A stretch of 64,000 bases of DNA from Macrosoma leucophasiata (taxonomy: Eukaryota; Arthropoda; Insecta; Lepidoptera; Hedylidae): the NCBI GenBank assembly GCA_036365455.1, contig JAWQUS010000001.1, forward strand, positions 21,803,001-21,867,000, read 5' to 3'. Positions 29,754-39,669 of this stretch are shown in pieces. The position numbers and the translations under genes are program-made. The stretch's first letter is position 1; every line of letters starts with the position of its first letter. The notes beneath the pieces were generated by a model, which saw only the letters and a program-made list of their open reading frames with translations, did not search any database and was not told the origin of the DNA.

Positions 29754-30615
29754 TCCCGACGCCCAGCGTCCCGACGTCGAGCGTCCCGACGTCGAGTGTC
29801 CCGACGCCCAGCGTCCCGACGTCGAGAATCTCGATGGCGAGCGTCCCGAAGCCCAGCGTCCCGACGCCCAGCGTCCCGACGCCCAGCGTCCCGACGCCCA
29901 GCGTCCCGACGCCCAGCGTCCCGACGCCCAGCGTCCCGACGCCCAGCGTCCCGACGCCCAGCGTCCCGAAGCCCAGCGTCCCGACGCCCAGCGTCCCGAC
30001 GCACAGCGTCCCGACGCCCAGCGTCCCGACGCCCAGTGTCCTGACGCCCAGCGTCCCGACGCCCAGCGTCCAGACGGCGAGCGTCCCGACGCCCCGCGTC
30101 CCGACGCCCAGCGTCCCAACGCCCAGCGTCCCGACGCCCAGCGTCCCGACGCCCAGCGTCCCGACGCCCAGCGTCCCAACGCCCAGCGTCCCGACGCCCC
30201 GCGTCCCGACGCCCAGCGTCCCAACGTCGAGCGTCCCGACGCCCAGCGTCCCGACGCCCTGCGTCACGACGCCCAGCGTCCCGACGCCCAGCGTCCCGAC
30301 GACCAGCGTCCCGACGCCCAGCGTCCCGACGTCGAGCGTCCCGACGCCCAGCGTCCCAACGTCGAGTGTCTCGACACCCAGCGTCCAGACGCACAGCGTC
30401 CCGACGACCAGCGTCCCGACGCCCAGCGTCCCGACGCCCAGCGTCCCGACGCCCAGCGTCCCGACGCCCAGCGTCCCGACGCCCAGCGTCCCGACGCCCA
30501 GCGTCCCGACGCCCAGCGTCCCGACGATGAGCGTCCCGACGTCGAGCGTCCCGACGCCCAGCGTGCCGACGCCCAGCTTCCCGACGTCGAGCGTCGGGAA
30601 GCTGGGCGTCGGGTA
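29754..30615. repeat. 15-bp minisatellite, block 2
   Basis: About 57 units of GCCCAGCGTCCCGAC with the same variant types as block 1 (GTCGAGCGTCCCGAC and others). It continues the array interrupted by the LINE and ends in a hairpin at 30566-30612. Confidence 0.95.
30566..30612. repeat. Terminal hairpin of the minisatellite, 21-bp stem
   Basis: Left arm 30566-30586 (CCGACGCCCAGC then TTCCCGACG), 5-nt loop TCGAG, right arm 30592-30612 exactly complementary. The last array unit and its inverted copy form the stem. Confidence 0.92.
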
Positions 30616-30818
30616 TAATATTAAGTTTTCTCAAACCATTGTACAAATAAATTATTTCATGTCCGTATTAGTACCTACGGAAACATAAGATGTGTTACAA
30701 GTACTTACTTGAATTTAGGTAAACATTAATAAAAAACTACACTGAAGCTCGGCAATAACAACCTAAAAACTTGTTGACCATCACAAAAGAAAAAAGTATT
30801 GAACTGTTTTTTTCGACT

Positions 30819-30896
30819 ATTCATTTATGCCAAGAATCAGAAACAAGAACACCGAAAAGCTGCTGTTCTTGTTTCTGATTCTCGGCATAAATGAAT
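30819..30896. repeat. Near-perfect hairpin, 33-bp arms
   Basis: Arms 30819-30851 and 30864-30896, one G/T-type mismatch, loop CCGAAAAGCTGC. Arm words ATTCATTTATGCC and AATCAGAAACAAGAACA. Dimensions fit a microRNA-like precursor or a small snap-back duplication; the near-perfect pairing fits the latter or a young hairpin RNA. Confidence 0.9.
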
Positions 30897-30899
30897 ATG

Positions 30900-31630
30900 C
30901 TTTTACCCTCGTATTACAATGCGATCTATAATCTGGCTTAAACACATCCAAGTATCTACGTATTTAAAGTGTTATAATATCTAGGTCATGAAACTAAATT
31001 AAATAATAAAGCACATAATAGAAACCAGTCCACAATTTAATTTGATCACTTATCAACAATGCATTTCAAAACGTGTGTTTAATAAGTATAAATTAGACGT
31101 GGTACACACGAGAGTCGTGGCATGTGTGACAAAAAACGACCTCAACCTTCAAAGCACTTAATATTCAATAGTAATGTACCTTTGAGTATGTTCTTGTTTT
31201 CGTGCCAACCCTAAGTATCAGAACCTATACTGATTAAGATCGAATCTACTACTGGAATACGCAAATGATTGCTCAATATTTCACAATTAACTTCATGAAA
31301 TAACGGCTCGATTTTAATGTTAAGGCTGTCACCAGCTGCCACGATTTCAGTAAATAAGAAAACCACAGTGTCATTCAGTCAGTCAGTATTGTCAGTTTTG
31401 TGAAAGTTACATTAATGTATTGCTCAATCAAGGCTCAGTCTATATTAATTGATATACATACTCATGTTGTTAATTGAAAAAACTTTTCTGTATTTTCTTT
31501 GGGCCGGGAATGCTTGACTTGATATTCAAATAAAAATAAACAAACTTAAAGTACATGTACAGCCTTTTGGACATTTGATTTTTCATATATATTTAACTTA
31601 ATTAATAATTAGGGTCTACTGATTGGATTT
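30900..31630. other. AT-rich sequence, nothing recognised
   Basis: No shared repeats or supported exon. Confidence 0.45.
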
Positions 31631-31631
31631 T

Positions 31632-31975
31632 TTTTAAATGAATGTAGCACTGAATGTAAACAAGCACGAATTTCACGAGATGGTAACTGAATATTGCAGC
31701 CCATAGAGATCTACACAAAAATCGGCGGTCATACTCATAATCATAGTAGTATAATAGATCTATGCTCATAATAAAGATGCGTAAGATGCGTTGCGCCTGG
31801 AACCCCGGAAACCTAATTTGTTTTGCCTCTGTGGTAGCTTATTACGGAGGCATAAATTAGTATATAATCGGAACACGATAATGCTCATCATTACCATTTG
31901 GGGGCGGATAGATATTGCGTTTTTATTTAATGCGCCTACGCCTTCGAGCTCCGACACTAGAACTAAATCTACCGT
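31632..31975 (-). mobile_element. Family A repeat, diverged
   Basis: From TGTAAACAAGCACGAATTTC to GCCTTCGAGCTCCGACACTA; clearly older than the adjacent copy. Confidence 0.6.
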
Positions 31976-32122
31976 AAAAATGGATTCTCAACTTTTATGA
32001 AGAGACTATAAGCGCCCACTTGTGGAGTGAAATTCTTCCGCTAGTGCGTTCAGTCAACTAAACAATGGTGGACAAACCATAGAGATAAAATAAAATAAAA
32101 TTCTCTTTCCCTTTCCGGGACA

Positions 32123-32412
32123 GTTTTTTTATGTAATGGACGTGACAAACAAGCACGCAGTTCACATTGGCGTTAAGTGATGATTGCAGCCTATAGACAG
32201 CCACACAAAGACCAAGGTCAAAATGCAGATGCGTTACCACTCCTGAGGCCTAAGGTGTTATTCCTCTGTCGGAAATTACAGGGGCGAACATAACCACCTG
32301 ACCGGAACACGATAGTGCTGAATACTGCCATTTAGCGGCAAGTATATTATGGTGTGGTAATGCGGTGGTGCCTACGCCCGCGAGCTCCGTCACTGGAGCT
32401 CTACCACCAGTA
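32123..32412 (-). mobile_element. Family A repeat, full copy
   Basis: Poly(T), TATGTAATGGACGTGACAAA through CACTGGAGCTCTACCACCAG. Confidence 0.85.
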
Positions 32413-32527
32413 AAAGTATACGTGACACAATAAAAGTTTTATTACTATAACGTCTATAGAAGTTTACTGTCCCTGAAAGTGTTAAAGGACGCACAACCTT
32501 GTAAGTAATTTTTCTTTTTATATAAAG

Positions 32528-32665
32528 TGGATCGATGACCTGCTGAAGGTTTTGAGCAATCGTTGGATGAGGGCAGCCCAGGACCGTTCGTTGTGGCAAT
32601 CTATGGGGAGGCTTTTGCACAACAGTGGACATCTTAAAAAGTGGACGACTGAAATGATGATGATG
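32528..32665 (+). pseudogene. LINE C-terminus with (ATG)n tail
   Basis: Frame WIDDLLKVLSNRWMRAAQDR followed by SLWQSMGRLL is the terminal block of a LINE polyprotein; the 3' end AACAGTGGACATCTT then GAAATGATGATGATG is the element terminus. About 40 codons remain. Confidence 0.7.
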
Positions 32666-32684
32666 TGTTATATAAAATAAACTG

Positions 32685-32770
32685 CCCAATCTCGCCAGGA
32701 CCACAGAAGCTGTAAAGCAACCGAATCGCCGGCTTGATTTAAAAAAACAGCTTGTATAAAGATATGTTTT
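32685..32770 (+). mobile_element. Penelope-like 3' UTR fragment
   Basis: CAGGACCACAGAAGCTGTAA, AGCAACCGAATCGCCGGCTT, GATTTAAAAAAACAG aligns with 39568-39620 downstream of the GIY-YIG frame. Confidence 0.55.
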
Positions 32771-33206
32771 ATTTCAATGCATATAAAATAAAATTCTATT
32801 AAGTATTTGCTATCACTTTCTTCTGAATCTGAACTTTTTTCACGAATCTGATTGACTAGCAGAGAATGGCGTGGGTAAAAGTCCAAATCAATAAAATACG
32901 CCATTTAAAAATTATAGAACAAGAAAAAAACCTAAACGTCTATAAATAAGGAACTGTAACCGTATAGGGGCTCGTGTTGATCGGAATTCATAATAAAATA
33001 CAATTACAGAGCTCAAGTGAACCAGTTCCACTTGTTTATCTGTTTGGTCGCTCCAATTCTCCGTTTCAAGGTCCATTTAAGGTCTAGGGTACGTTCGAAT
33101 TCGAGAATGGGATAGTTCATTGATAAAATTATTTGAAACTTAAATTAGTATTTCAGTGCTGTATGTAAATTCGGTATCATCATGTCAAAATCAAATAGAA
33201 ATACAC

Positions 33207-33255
33207 AATCATTAATTATGTATTTTCATGTGATGAAAGTACATAATTAATGATT
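33207..33255. repeat. Near-perfect hairpin, 23-bp arms
   Basis: Arms 33207-33229 and 33233-33255 with a 3-nt loop and one mismatch; arm AATCATTAATTATGTATTTT. Confidence 0.88.
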
Positions 33256-33390
33256 AAAAATATCATAAAGCTTATGAACATCTACACAAAAATGAAAAAA
33301 TCTAAATGCAGATGTGATAAGTTATCAATATATAAATAGATGACCTAAGTTGTTCTCTCTGATAGATATTAAAATACCATACATTACCTC

Positions 33391-33652
33391 ACTAGAGCTC
33401 GAGGGCGTAGGCACCACCGCATTACCACACCATAATAGGTATACTTGCCGCTAAATGGCAGTGTTCAGCATTATGATTATGTATGGCCTTGTAATTTCTG
33501 GCACAGAAGCATAACACCTTAGGCCTCAGGGGTGGTAATGCATTTGCATTTTGACCTTGGTCTTTGTGTGGGTATCTATAGGCTGCGTGATGACCACTTA
33601 ATATCAATGTGAACTGCATGCTTGTTTGCCACTTCCATTACATAAAAAAATA
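33391..33652 (+). mobile_element. Family A repeat, 5'-shortened copy
   Basis: AGAGCTCGAGGGCGTAGGCA to CTTGTTTGCCACTTCCATTA and poly(A). It is followed at once by a reversed fragment of the same family (33655-33715, CGGAACACAACAGTGCTGAG). Confidence 0.75.
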
Positions 33653-33870
33653 CATCTATCCGGAACACAACAGTGCTGAGCACTACCGATTGGCGGCAGA
33701 TAGATTAGGAGATGATGATGATGATGTCCTCCTTGACGTGGTCCGTCAACGGCGAAGAAACTTGAAGGTTGAGCGTATATGACTCGCACCAAATTTAGTT
33801 TCAAAAGTCCTGTTGCAAGGTTAACAATGCAAGTGACCAGATCGGTTATGTGTATATTGGTAAGAGGGTC

Positions 33871-34192
33871 TTACCTGATCCTTTCTGGCAAGGCACTTGC
33901 TTCAAGACCTTGCAAACGATGCTCCTCAAAACGTATGACAGCCTTATTGACTGCAGTAAGCCATTCTGGTCTTTTATGGGCAAGTGATTCCCAATTATCA
34001 GATGAAATGTTACAAGCAGTCAGATGCCGTTTCGAAACATATTTATATCGCAGGTATTGTCCTTCAGGCCTGCGCTTTCCATCCCTCAACTGAGAATAAA
34101 ACACTGATTTAGACACCCTGGATTGATCCATGCGCACAAGATGTCCGCACCACCTCAGTTGTCCTGACGAGGGCAGTTTGGCTATAGCCTAT
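33871..34192 (-). pseudogene. LINE reverse-transcriptase C-terminus
   Basis: About 107 codons open to a TAA at 33871-33873. Contains SGQLRWCGHLVRMDQSRVSK, VFYSQLRDGKRRPEGQYLRY and KYVSKRHLTACNI, DNWESLAHKRPEW: the typical GHxxRM plus GxRxxGxxxLRYKDxxKRxL tail of a LINE group. Retained frame, but most of the element is absent. Confidence 0.8.
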
Positions 34193-34425
34193 AATATAAT
34201 ATAGATATCTATAGCCCCCCCCCCCTCCTCAGGTTGGTTCTAGGTTGGTACTTATAGATATTTATGGCACAGGTCAGTCTTTTCTGTAAATTGCGCTATT
34301 TTCTTATCTCTATGGAGAGGCAGCTGCCTCCTCCTGCCACACCTTTGGCGACGCCCATGTTGGAGTCACGTGCCCGAGTCAAACCCTGCATTAGAACTCC
34401 ACCATCAGTGAAAAGTTATAAAGTA

Positions 34426-34620
34426 ACTAGCTGACCCGGCTAACTTCGTATCGCACTAGAAAATAAAAAAAAAATGTCCAAAAGTGTTATGAAAAATAGA
34501 TGTTGGCCGATTCTCAGACCTACCCAATATGCTCACAAAATTTCATGAGAATCTGTCCAGCCGTTTCGGAGGAGTATGGCAACGAAAACTGTGACACGAG
34601 AATTTTATATATTAGATTTA
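34426..34620 (+). mobile_element. RTE-like LINE 3' end
   Basis: CTAGCTGACCCGGCTAACTT to GAATCTGTCCAGCCGTTTCG and GAGAATTTTATATATTAGAT, the usual RTE tail. Confidence 0.6.
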
Positions 34621-34699
34621 TATAATGGACACAAATGTTTAGAAATTGTCGTCTCATCGCCCGTCGTAATATCTCGCGTGTGAAGATATAAGTCGCAAC

Positions 34700-35017
34700 C
34701 ATAGAGAAACACGGGCCACCGGCCGTGGCGGACCGGAGGGTAGTAGCCATATGCAGGCTTTCCCCTCTGTCAAAGTGCAAGCCCAAATGGGCCACTGCCT
34801 GTCGCCTAGAAGTTTAAATGTGTGCGTAAAATTGGTTAAAGTCAAGGTGTGAGTTTCGTAGTAATAGACGATTTTTGTAGTGTGTGTGTGTGTGTGTGTG
34901 TGTGTCATACGCTATTCCCACCGCAAAAAATGACAGACTGTTTTGCATCGGTAATAAACGCTATGGCGACTCCTCCAGTCCACCGCGGCGGCGGCCGGCG
35001 GCCCGCGTTGCTTTATG
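34700..35017 (+). mobile_element. MITE family C with 8-bp target duplication
   Basis: Terminal inverted repeats start CATAGAGAAACACGGGCCAC and end GGCCCGCGTTGCTTTATG, about 50 bp long and imperfect; flanking duplication GTCGCAAC at 34692-34699 and 35018-35025. Contains a (GT)n tract at 34880-34904. The 8-bp size points to a hAT-type origin. Confidence 0.85.
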
Positions 35018-35029
35018 GTCGCAACAGTA

Positions 35030-36580
35030 CACATTGTTTGAATTTGTCGGCTCTGTTCAATTATTTCATTTGTGCAAAGACTACAATAGAATCTAATTCT
35101 GCATAAACGTGGGTCAATTACAAAAATACATTAATATTAATACGGGATCAACGGCTTCATAACGTCGCATTTGAATATTAAGGCGGTTGACTCATCGTGA
35201 CCGAGACCCTGAACTTGACATTGCCAACACATTAGCTCCAGCTTATTTGCTTTCCATATTGATAGAAATATAAATGTTTGTCACAAGGTCGGACAAGAAA
35301 TGTTTTAGATGTTTTGGCCGATTAAAATATCATTTGGTTTGTAAATGTCGTGATTGAAATGTTTTTTATTATTGCAGTAAAGGATTTGGTGTACAAATTT
35401 AAAGACTAATGATAAAAATACGATTTAAGATGAAAAGAAGAATACTTAAAGAGACTAGGATAGTAAGACTTAACGTCAAATGAAAGGTAATTTTAGATAG
35501 TAGGTAAGATAGGGATTTTACTGATTTCCAATTCGAAAAGTTTAGAAACATTTTTTTGAAGAAATTCGCTTTGCATAAAAGAAAAATTTTAATTATTCAA
35601 ATTTATTTCTCTAAGACTAAAATGGTTACTTTGAATCAAACATAGAGATAGATATATGCCTTTGTTGGAGCTTTTTGTAGGCCTTTTTAAGATATACCTA
35701 CATATATACAACCGTAGTACATTATTTTGATGCATCTTATACGGTTTAGCCACGTTTGCAATGTAAGCGAAAAATCGTTTTTGACGGGTTCATCAAAAAC
35801 CCAGAATTAACTCAATAACTAAATTATATAAAAATGCTAAAAATGTTGTGTTTGTAAAAACCTTTGTGAATACATTTTCTAAATAATGATGAAAATTGCA
35901 TCAAAATCGGTGGAAACAGGCAGACAGAAGCAGAGAGCGACTTTATTTTATAGATTCTATGTAGTGATGATATTAATAAAGCAAACCAACTTTAATGGTG
36001 AAATATTAATTTATTATTAGATTTCCATTAAATCGATTGCTGAACGAGATCCAATAATTTGATGTTTTCAATTAAAAACACGTCGAAACATGTTGTTTTC
36101 TCAATATTTATTTTTATATTGTGATATATCGACTATATATTTAATTGGAAGTTTTAATAATTTAAATTGTTATGCAAATTTTGCATTCCTCGACCAAAGA
36201 CTCAATCATCTGAATGCTGAATGCTTGGACTACCATTAAGAATGTGAAAACGATGTGTAGAGAAGATAATGTAAATGCAGGTACTCTATGGTAGAGACTA
36301 TTATGTCTAAAGATTCGATCTTTTGATATTATCATTACGATAAAAGACCGATCTTTAACTTTTATAAAATAGTTTTCTTAGGTTTCTTATATCAGAAGGA
36401 GAAAATGTAACCCATAAACTCTTACAAGATCACTTGTGCGTCTGTCTATCTGTCACGTATGCTTGATTGCGAATGTTGCCATTTTTCTAACTTGTTTCGT
36501 TCGCCCATACATTAATTAATTATTAATTAAAATAAGCTAAAATAAACTAAACTAAAACTACTAGGTACTACTTTCTACTA
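35030..36580. other. AT-rich sequence with an old LINE tail
   Basis: 35750-35960 (GCAATGTAAGCGAAAAATCG, AAACAGGCAGACAGAAGCAG) resembles RTE 3' sequence. The rest is unrecognised. No supported exon. Confidence 0.4.
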
Positions 36581-36584
36581 GGTA

Positions 36585-37268
36585 TCTCATCTATATTTAA
36601 TATTATAAGGCTGAAGAGTTTATTTTATTTTTAAAGAAAAATGGAAAGAAAAATTTGACTTCAGGCGAGGCTTGTACTCGCGACCTACTGGGAATCTAGT
36701 CCAGCCGCTCTTCCAATTGAGCTACTGAAGAACTGCCCGATTTGTCAAATCTTTCCTTCACATCTATTGCATTGCTTTATGGTAGCAGTAGCGCCAGCTA
36801 TTACCAACTATGCTAGTTAGGCAAGTTATGCGAAATAATATCAAACAATTATTAAGGGTAACAGCGACTTCTTTACGATATTCAATAAACTGAAAAGTCT
36901 ATTATATCGGTTGACAAATCGGGCAGGGCTTCAGTAGCTCAATTGGAAGAGCGGAAGAGCGGCTGGACTAGATTCCCAGTAGGTCGCGAGTTCGAGCCTC
37001 GCCTGAAGTCAAATTTTTCTTTCCATTTTTCTTTAAAAATAAAATATATTTCACAAGCATGTGTAAATGCGAAATAATATCAAACAATTAGGCTGAAGAG
37101 TTTGTTGGTTTGTTTGCTTGAACGCGCTAATCTCAGGAACTGCTTTTCTTATTTGAAAAAATATTTTAGTGTTAGATAGCCCATTTATCGAGGGTAACAT
37201 CACGCTAAGATGAATAGGAGAGGGTAGATAACATTGCAACCACGCGAAGCCGGGGCGGGCTGCTAGTA
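36585..37268 (-). mobile_element. RTE-like LINE 3' end split by an inverted SINE dimer
   Basis: RTE pieces 36585-36621 and 37090-37268 (GAACGCGCTAATCTCAGGAA, then GCGAAGCCGGGGCGGGCTGC) join across the insertion. The 14-bp AGGCTGAAGAGTTT at 36608-36621 and 37090-37103 is the target duplication of the inserted unit. Confidence 0.8.
36622..37089. mobile_element. Inverted dimer of tRNA-derived SINE S3
   Basis: Two S3 copies point away from each other: minus-strand 36622-36747 and plus-strand 36911-37050. Each has CTTCAGTAGCTCAATTGGAA (box A/D-arm), CTGGACTAGATTCCCAG (anticodon-arm-like) and GCGAGTTCGAGCCTCGC (T-arm/box B; TTGTACTCGC variant in the left copy). Arms are about 95% alike; the right copy has an extra GAGCGGAA. 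AAATAATATCAAACAATTA occurs both in the spacer and at the right end. Confidence 0.8.
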
Positions 37269-38179
37269 CTAAATATATGGGACCGTTTTATGTTTTTTTT
37301 TGTTATTTCTTTTTACATTTTTTAAAAATTATTATTATTTTACTCATTAGGTAAAGTTCTTTTTATATCAGTTTAAAGTTTTTGATATCTGTAATAGTTA
37401 CGGAATAATAGCCTGTACACACTTAATGATTACACCCTGTAGTATAGGTAGGTATAATTGTAGGTATACTAAATGTATGGCTTAGTAGGCGTTTGGCCCG
37501 TTGAGTTTCGCCCGATTCGGGCGGAACGACCACGTCTATTGTTCTTAATATTTTTGAGTGGCGATTGCCCCGCAACTTTTTTTAAAGCAATATTTGTACA
37601 GTCAGAATGTAAAATCTTATGGGTGATATAATTTAAGTAAGTATGTCAAGGAATTGTTGGAAAAATATAAAAAAAAAATATATAAAAATCAACGGAACAT
37701 AGAATAACAAACATGATAAATCACAATAATCAGTCTTATAACTATATCAATTACAACGCGTACAAATAACAATAATCAGTCTCACATATCGTTTTAAAAC
37801 ATAACTAATCACAATAATTATTAAAATTTTAACTATAATAATCAGTCTTTTCCAAACACTTTTCATGTAAATTTAAAAGATAACAACACGCAATAATTAT
37901 TTTACACCTGAAATAAGTCATAGTCAATAGTCATATATCAATATATGTCTCATATTTTTTATTTTAGTTACAAACACACTTAAAAGACTAAAATCTCTAT
38001 ACAATGTCCCAGTGAATTTGTTTCATTTTCAAAATCTAAAATTGTACTTAGTGGAAACATATTCGTCAATTTTTATAGTTTAAGAAGTTGTGTGTCACTG
38101 TATGTACTGTGCGTGCAAGTGCAATTTATGCCAGAGAATATGTTATATTAAGCTAAACATCGGTAAACTTACTTACCAT

Positions 38180-38211
38180 CTTTGATTATATAGACGTGTA
38201 TATAATCAAAG
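38180..38211. repeat. Hairpin inside the Mutator-like element
   Basis: CTTTGATTATATA, loop GACGTG, TATATAATCAAAG: perfect 13-bp stem. Nearly the same stem recurs at 43692-43724. Confidence 0.85.
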
Positions 38212-38349
38212 CTTACCATAAAGAAAAATAAAAATATGTAATACTTCATTATTTTGTTGGCTGACGATACTTTGTCCATAAAAAAGGTTGCGGTCCAAAC
38301 GCCACTCAAAAATATTAAGAACAATGGACGTGGTCGTTTTACCCGAATC

Positions 38350-38636
38350 GGTGGTAGAGCTCCAGTGACGGAGCTCGCGGGCGTAGGCACCACCGCATTA
38401 CCTGATTTACTTGCCGCTAAATGGTAGTGTTCAGCACTATCGTGTTCCGGTCAGGTGGTAATGTACGGCCCTGTAATTTCCGGCACAGAGGCATAACACC
38501 TTAGGCCTCAGGAGTGGTAACGCATTTGCATTTTGACCTTGGTCTTTGTGTAAGTGTCTATAGGCTGCAGTCATCACTTAACATCAATGTGAACTGCATG
38601 CTTGGTTGCCACTTCAATTACATAAAAAAAAAAAAA
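38350..38636 (+). mobile_element. Family A repeat nested in a terminal inverted repeat
   Basis: Full copy, GTGGTAGAGCTCCAGTGACG to poly(A), close to the family consensus and thus probably young. It splits the right arm of the Mutator-like element after CCCGAATCGG. Confidence 0.88.
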
Positions 38637-39077
38637 TCGGCCGAAACTCAGCGGGCCAAACGCCTCTTAAGCCTAAAATGTATGACCCCTTAATCCTTAC
38701 TTCGTCTCCAAATTCATCATATTATTATGTTAAGTGATATGAATCAGTAGGTATATAGAAATGAATTCAGTATATTTTATTTATATTTGAATGAATGAGT
38801 TAAAAACATTGGTCATAGACACGACACAAATGTTCGGTAATAAGCCAATTTATATTACTTTCCGAATTATTTTATAGCCACTAAATTTTAGCTTTGGTTA
38901 TGTCCCGTTAGCTAATAAATGTTTCAAAATATAATTTGCTTATCATAGGAAATTGCTTAAAATCTATTAATTAATCTCCTATTCTCCAAAAAACTTGGTG
39001 AAATTTAGGTATTTGGGTATGTAAGGTAAGTAAATCATAAAATTTGATATGTTCTTAGGTTTTCGCGAGCTACACTC

Positions 39078-39669
39078 ATTGAAATAAAACTATTTTTACG
39101 GATTTATCTCGCGTATATTAAATTGTGGACTCTCATATATTGGTCAATCGAAGAGAGCTGTATCCACCCGCGTTAAAGAGCACATTGCTGATGTCAAAAA
39201 CCGAAGAACAGGGAGGTCTGCAGTCTGTGAACACATAGCGGATAAGCCAAACCATTACATCCGGTTTGATAAAATTCAAATACTCGCTAGAGAACACAAA
39301 CCCATTCCACGAATGGTACGCGAGGCTATTGAAATTAAAAAACACCCAAATTTCAATAGAGAAGATGGATGGCGATTATCAACATCATGGGATCCCATAC
39401 TTAGCAAGATTAAATCCCAGCCGCAGCAGTCTGCAAGACCTCAAGATACCATAAGTAATTATTGTGTTAATCCTGAACGCTACGCAAGGCGTTTACGAAA
39501 TCGATGGAGGTAGCTACATATAATTTTTCAAACTTCTGTCAGACAAATGTCACCTCAGTCTGCCCGGGACCACGGAAGCTGAAAAGCGACCGAAACGTCG
39601 GGTTGATTTTAAAAATCATTTTAGTTTAATATACGCGAGATAAATCCGTAAAAATAGTTTTATTTCAAT
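39078..39669 (+). mobile_element. Penelope-like retroelement 3' fragment bounded by 45-bp inverted repeats
   Basis: Perfect inverted repeats 39078-39122 and 39625-39669 (ATTGAAATAAAACTATTTTT, then ACGGATTTATCTCGCGTATATTAAA) enclose a GIY-YIG frame and a short 3' UTR. Terminal inverted or pseudo-LTR arrangements are known from Penelope-like elements. Confidence 0.8.
39124..39513 (+). pseudogene. GIY-YIG endonuclease domain of a Penelope-like element
   Basis: 129 codons open to TAG. CGLSYIGQSKRAVSTRVKEH is the GIY-YIG core with the catalytic Arg, followed by SAVCEHIADKPNHYIRFDK, ILAREHKPIPRMVREAIEIK and KHPNFNREDGWRLS, the conserved tail of the family (Glu in EAIEI is the expected metal-binding residue). 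In intact elements this domain nicks DNA to prime insertion; the reverse transcriptase that should precede it is missing. The frame is undamaged over this stretch. Confidence 0.85.

Larger units (their letters stand above)
37479..38673. mobile_element. Mutator-like long-TIR element carrying a family A insertion
   Basis: Left terminal repeat 37479-37570 (GGCTTAGTAGGCGTTTGGCC, GTTGAGTTTCGCCCG, ACGACCACGTCTATTG) is matched in inverse by 38280-38349 plus 38637-38673, once the family A copy is removed. Flanks TAAATGTAT (37470-37478) and TAAAATGTAT (38674-38683) look like a 9-bp duplication with one extra base. No transposase. Interior AT-rich with repeated CAATAATCAGTCTT. Confidence 0.8.

Noticed and set aside
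34654..34908. Frame with a run of His-Thr residues
   Set aside because: Translation of the (GT)n tract inside a MITE C copy.
36911..37050. tRNA gene with a possible AGA anticodon
   Set aside because: The acceptor stem is imperfect, an 8-nt insertion disrupts the D-arm region, an inverted partner exists, and it continues into a SINE tail; it is a tRNA-derived SINE.
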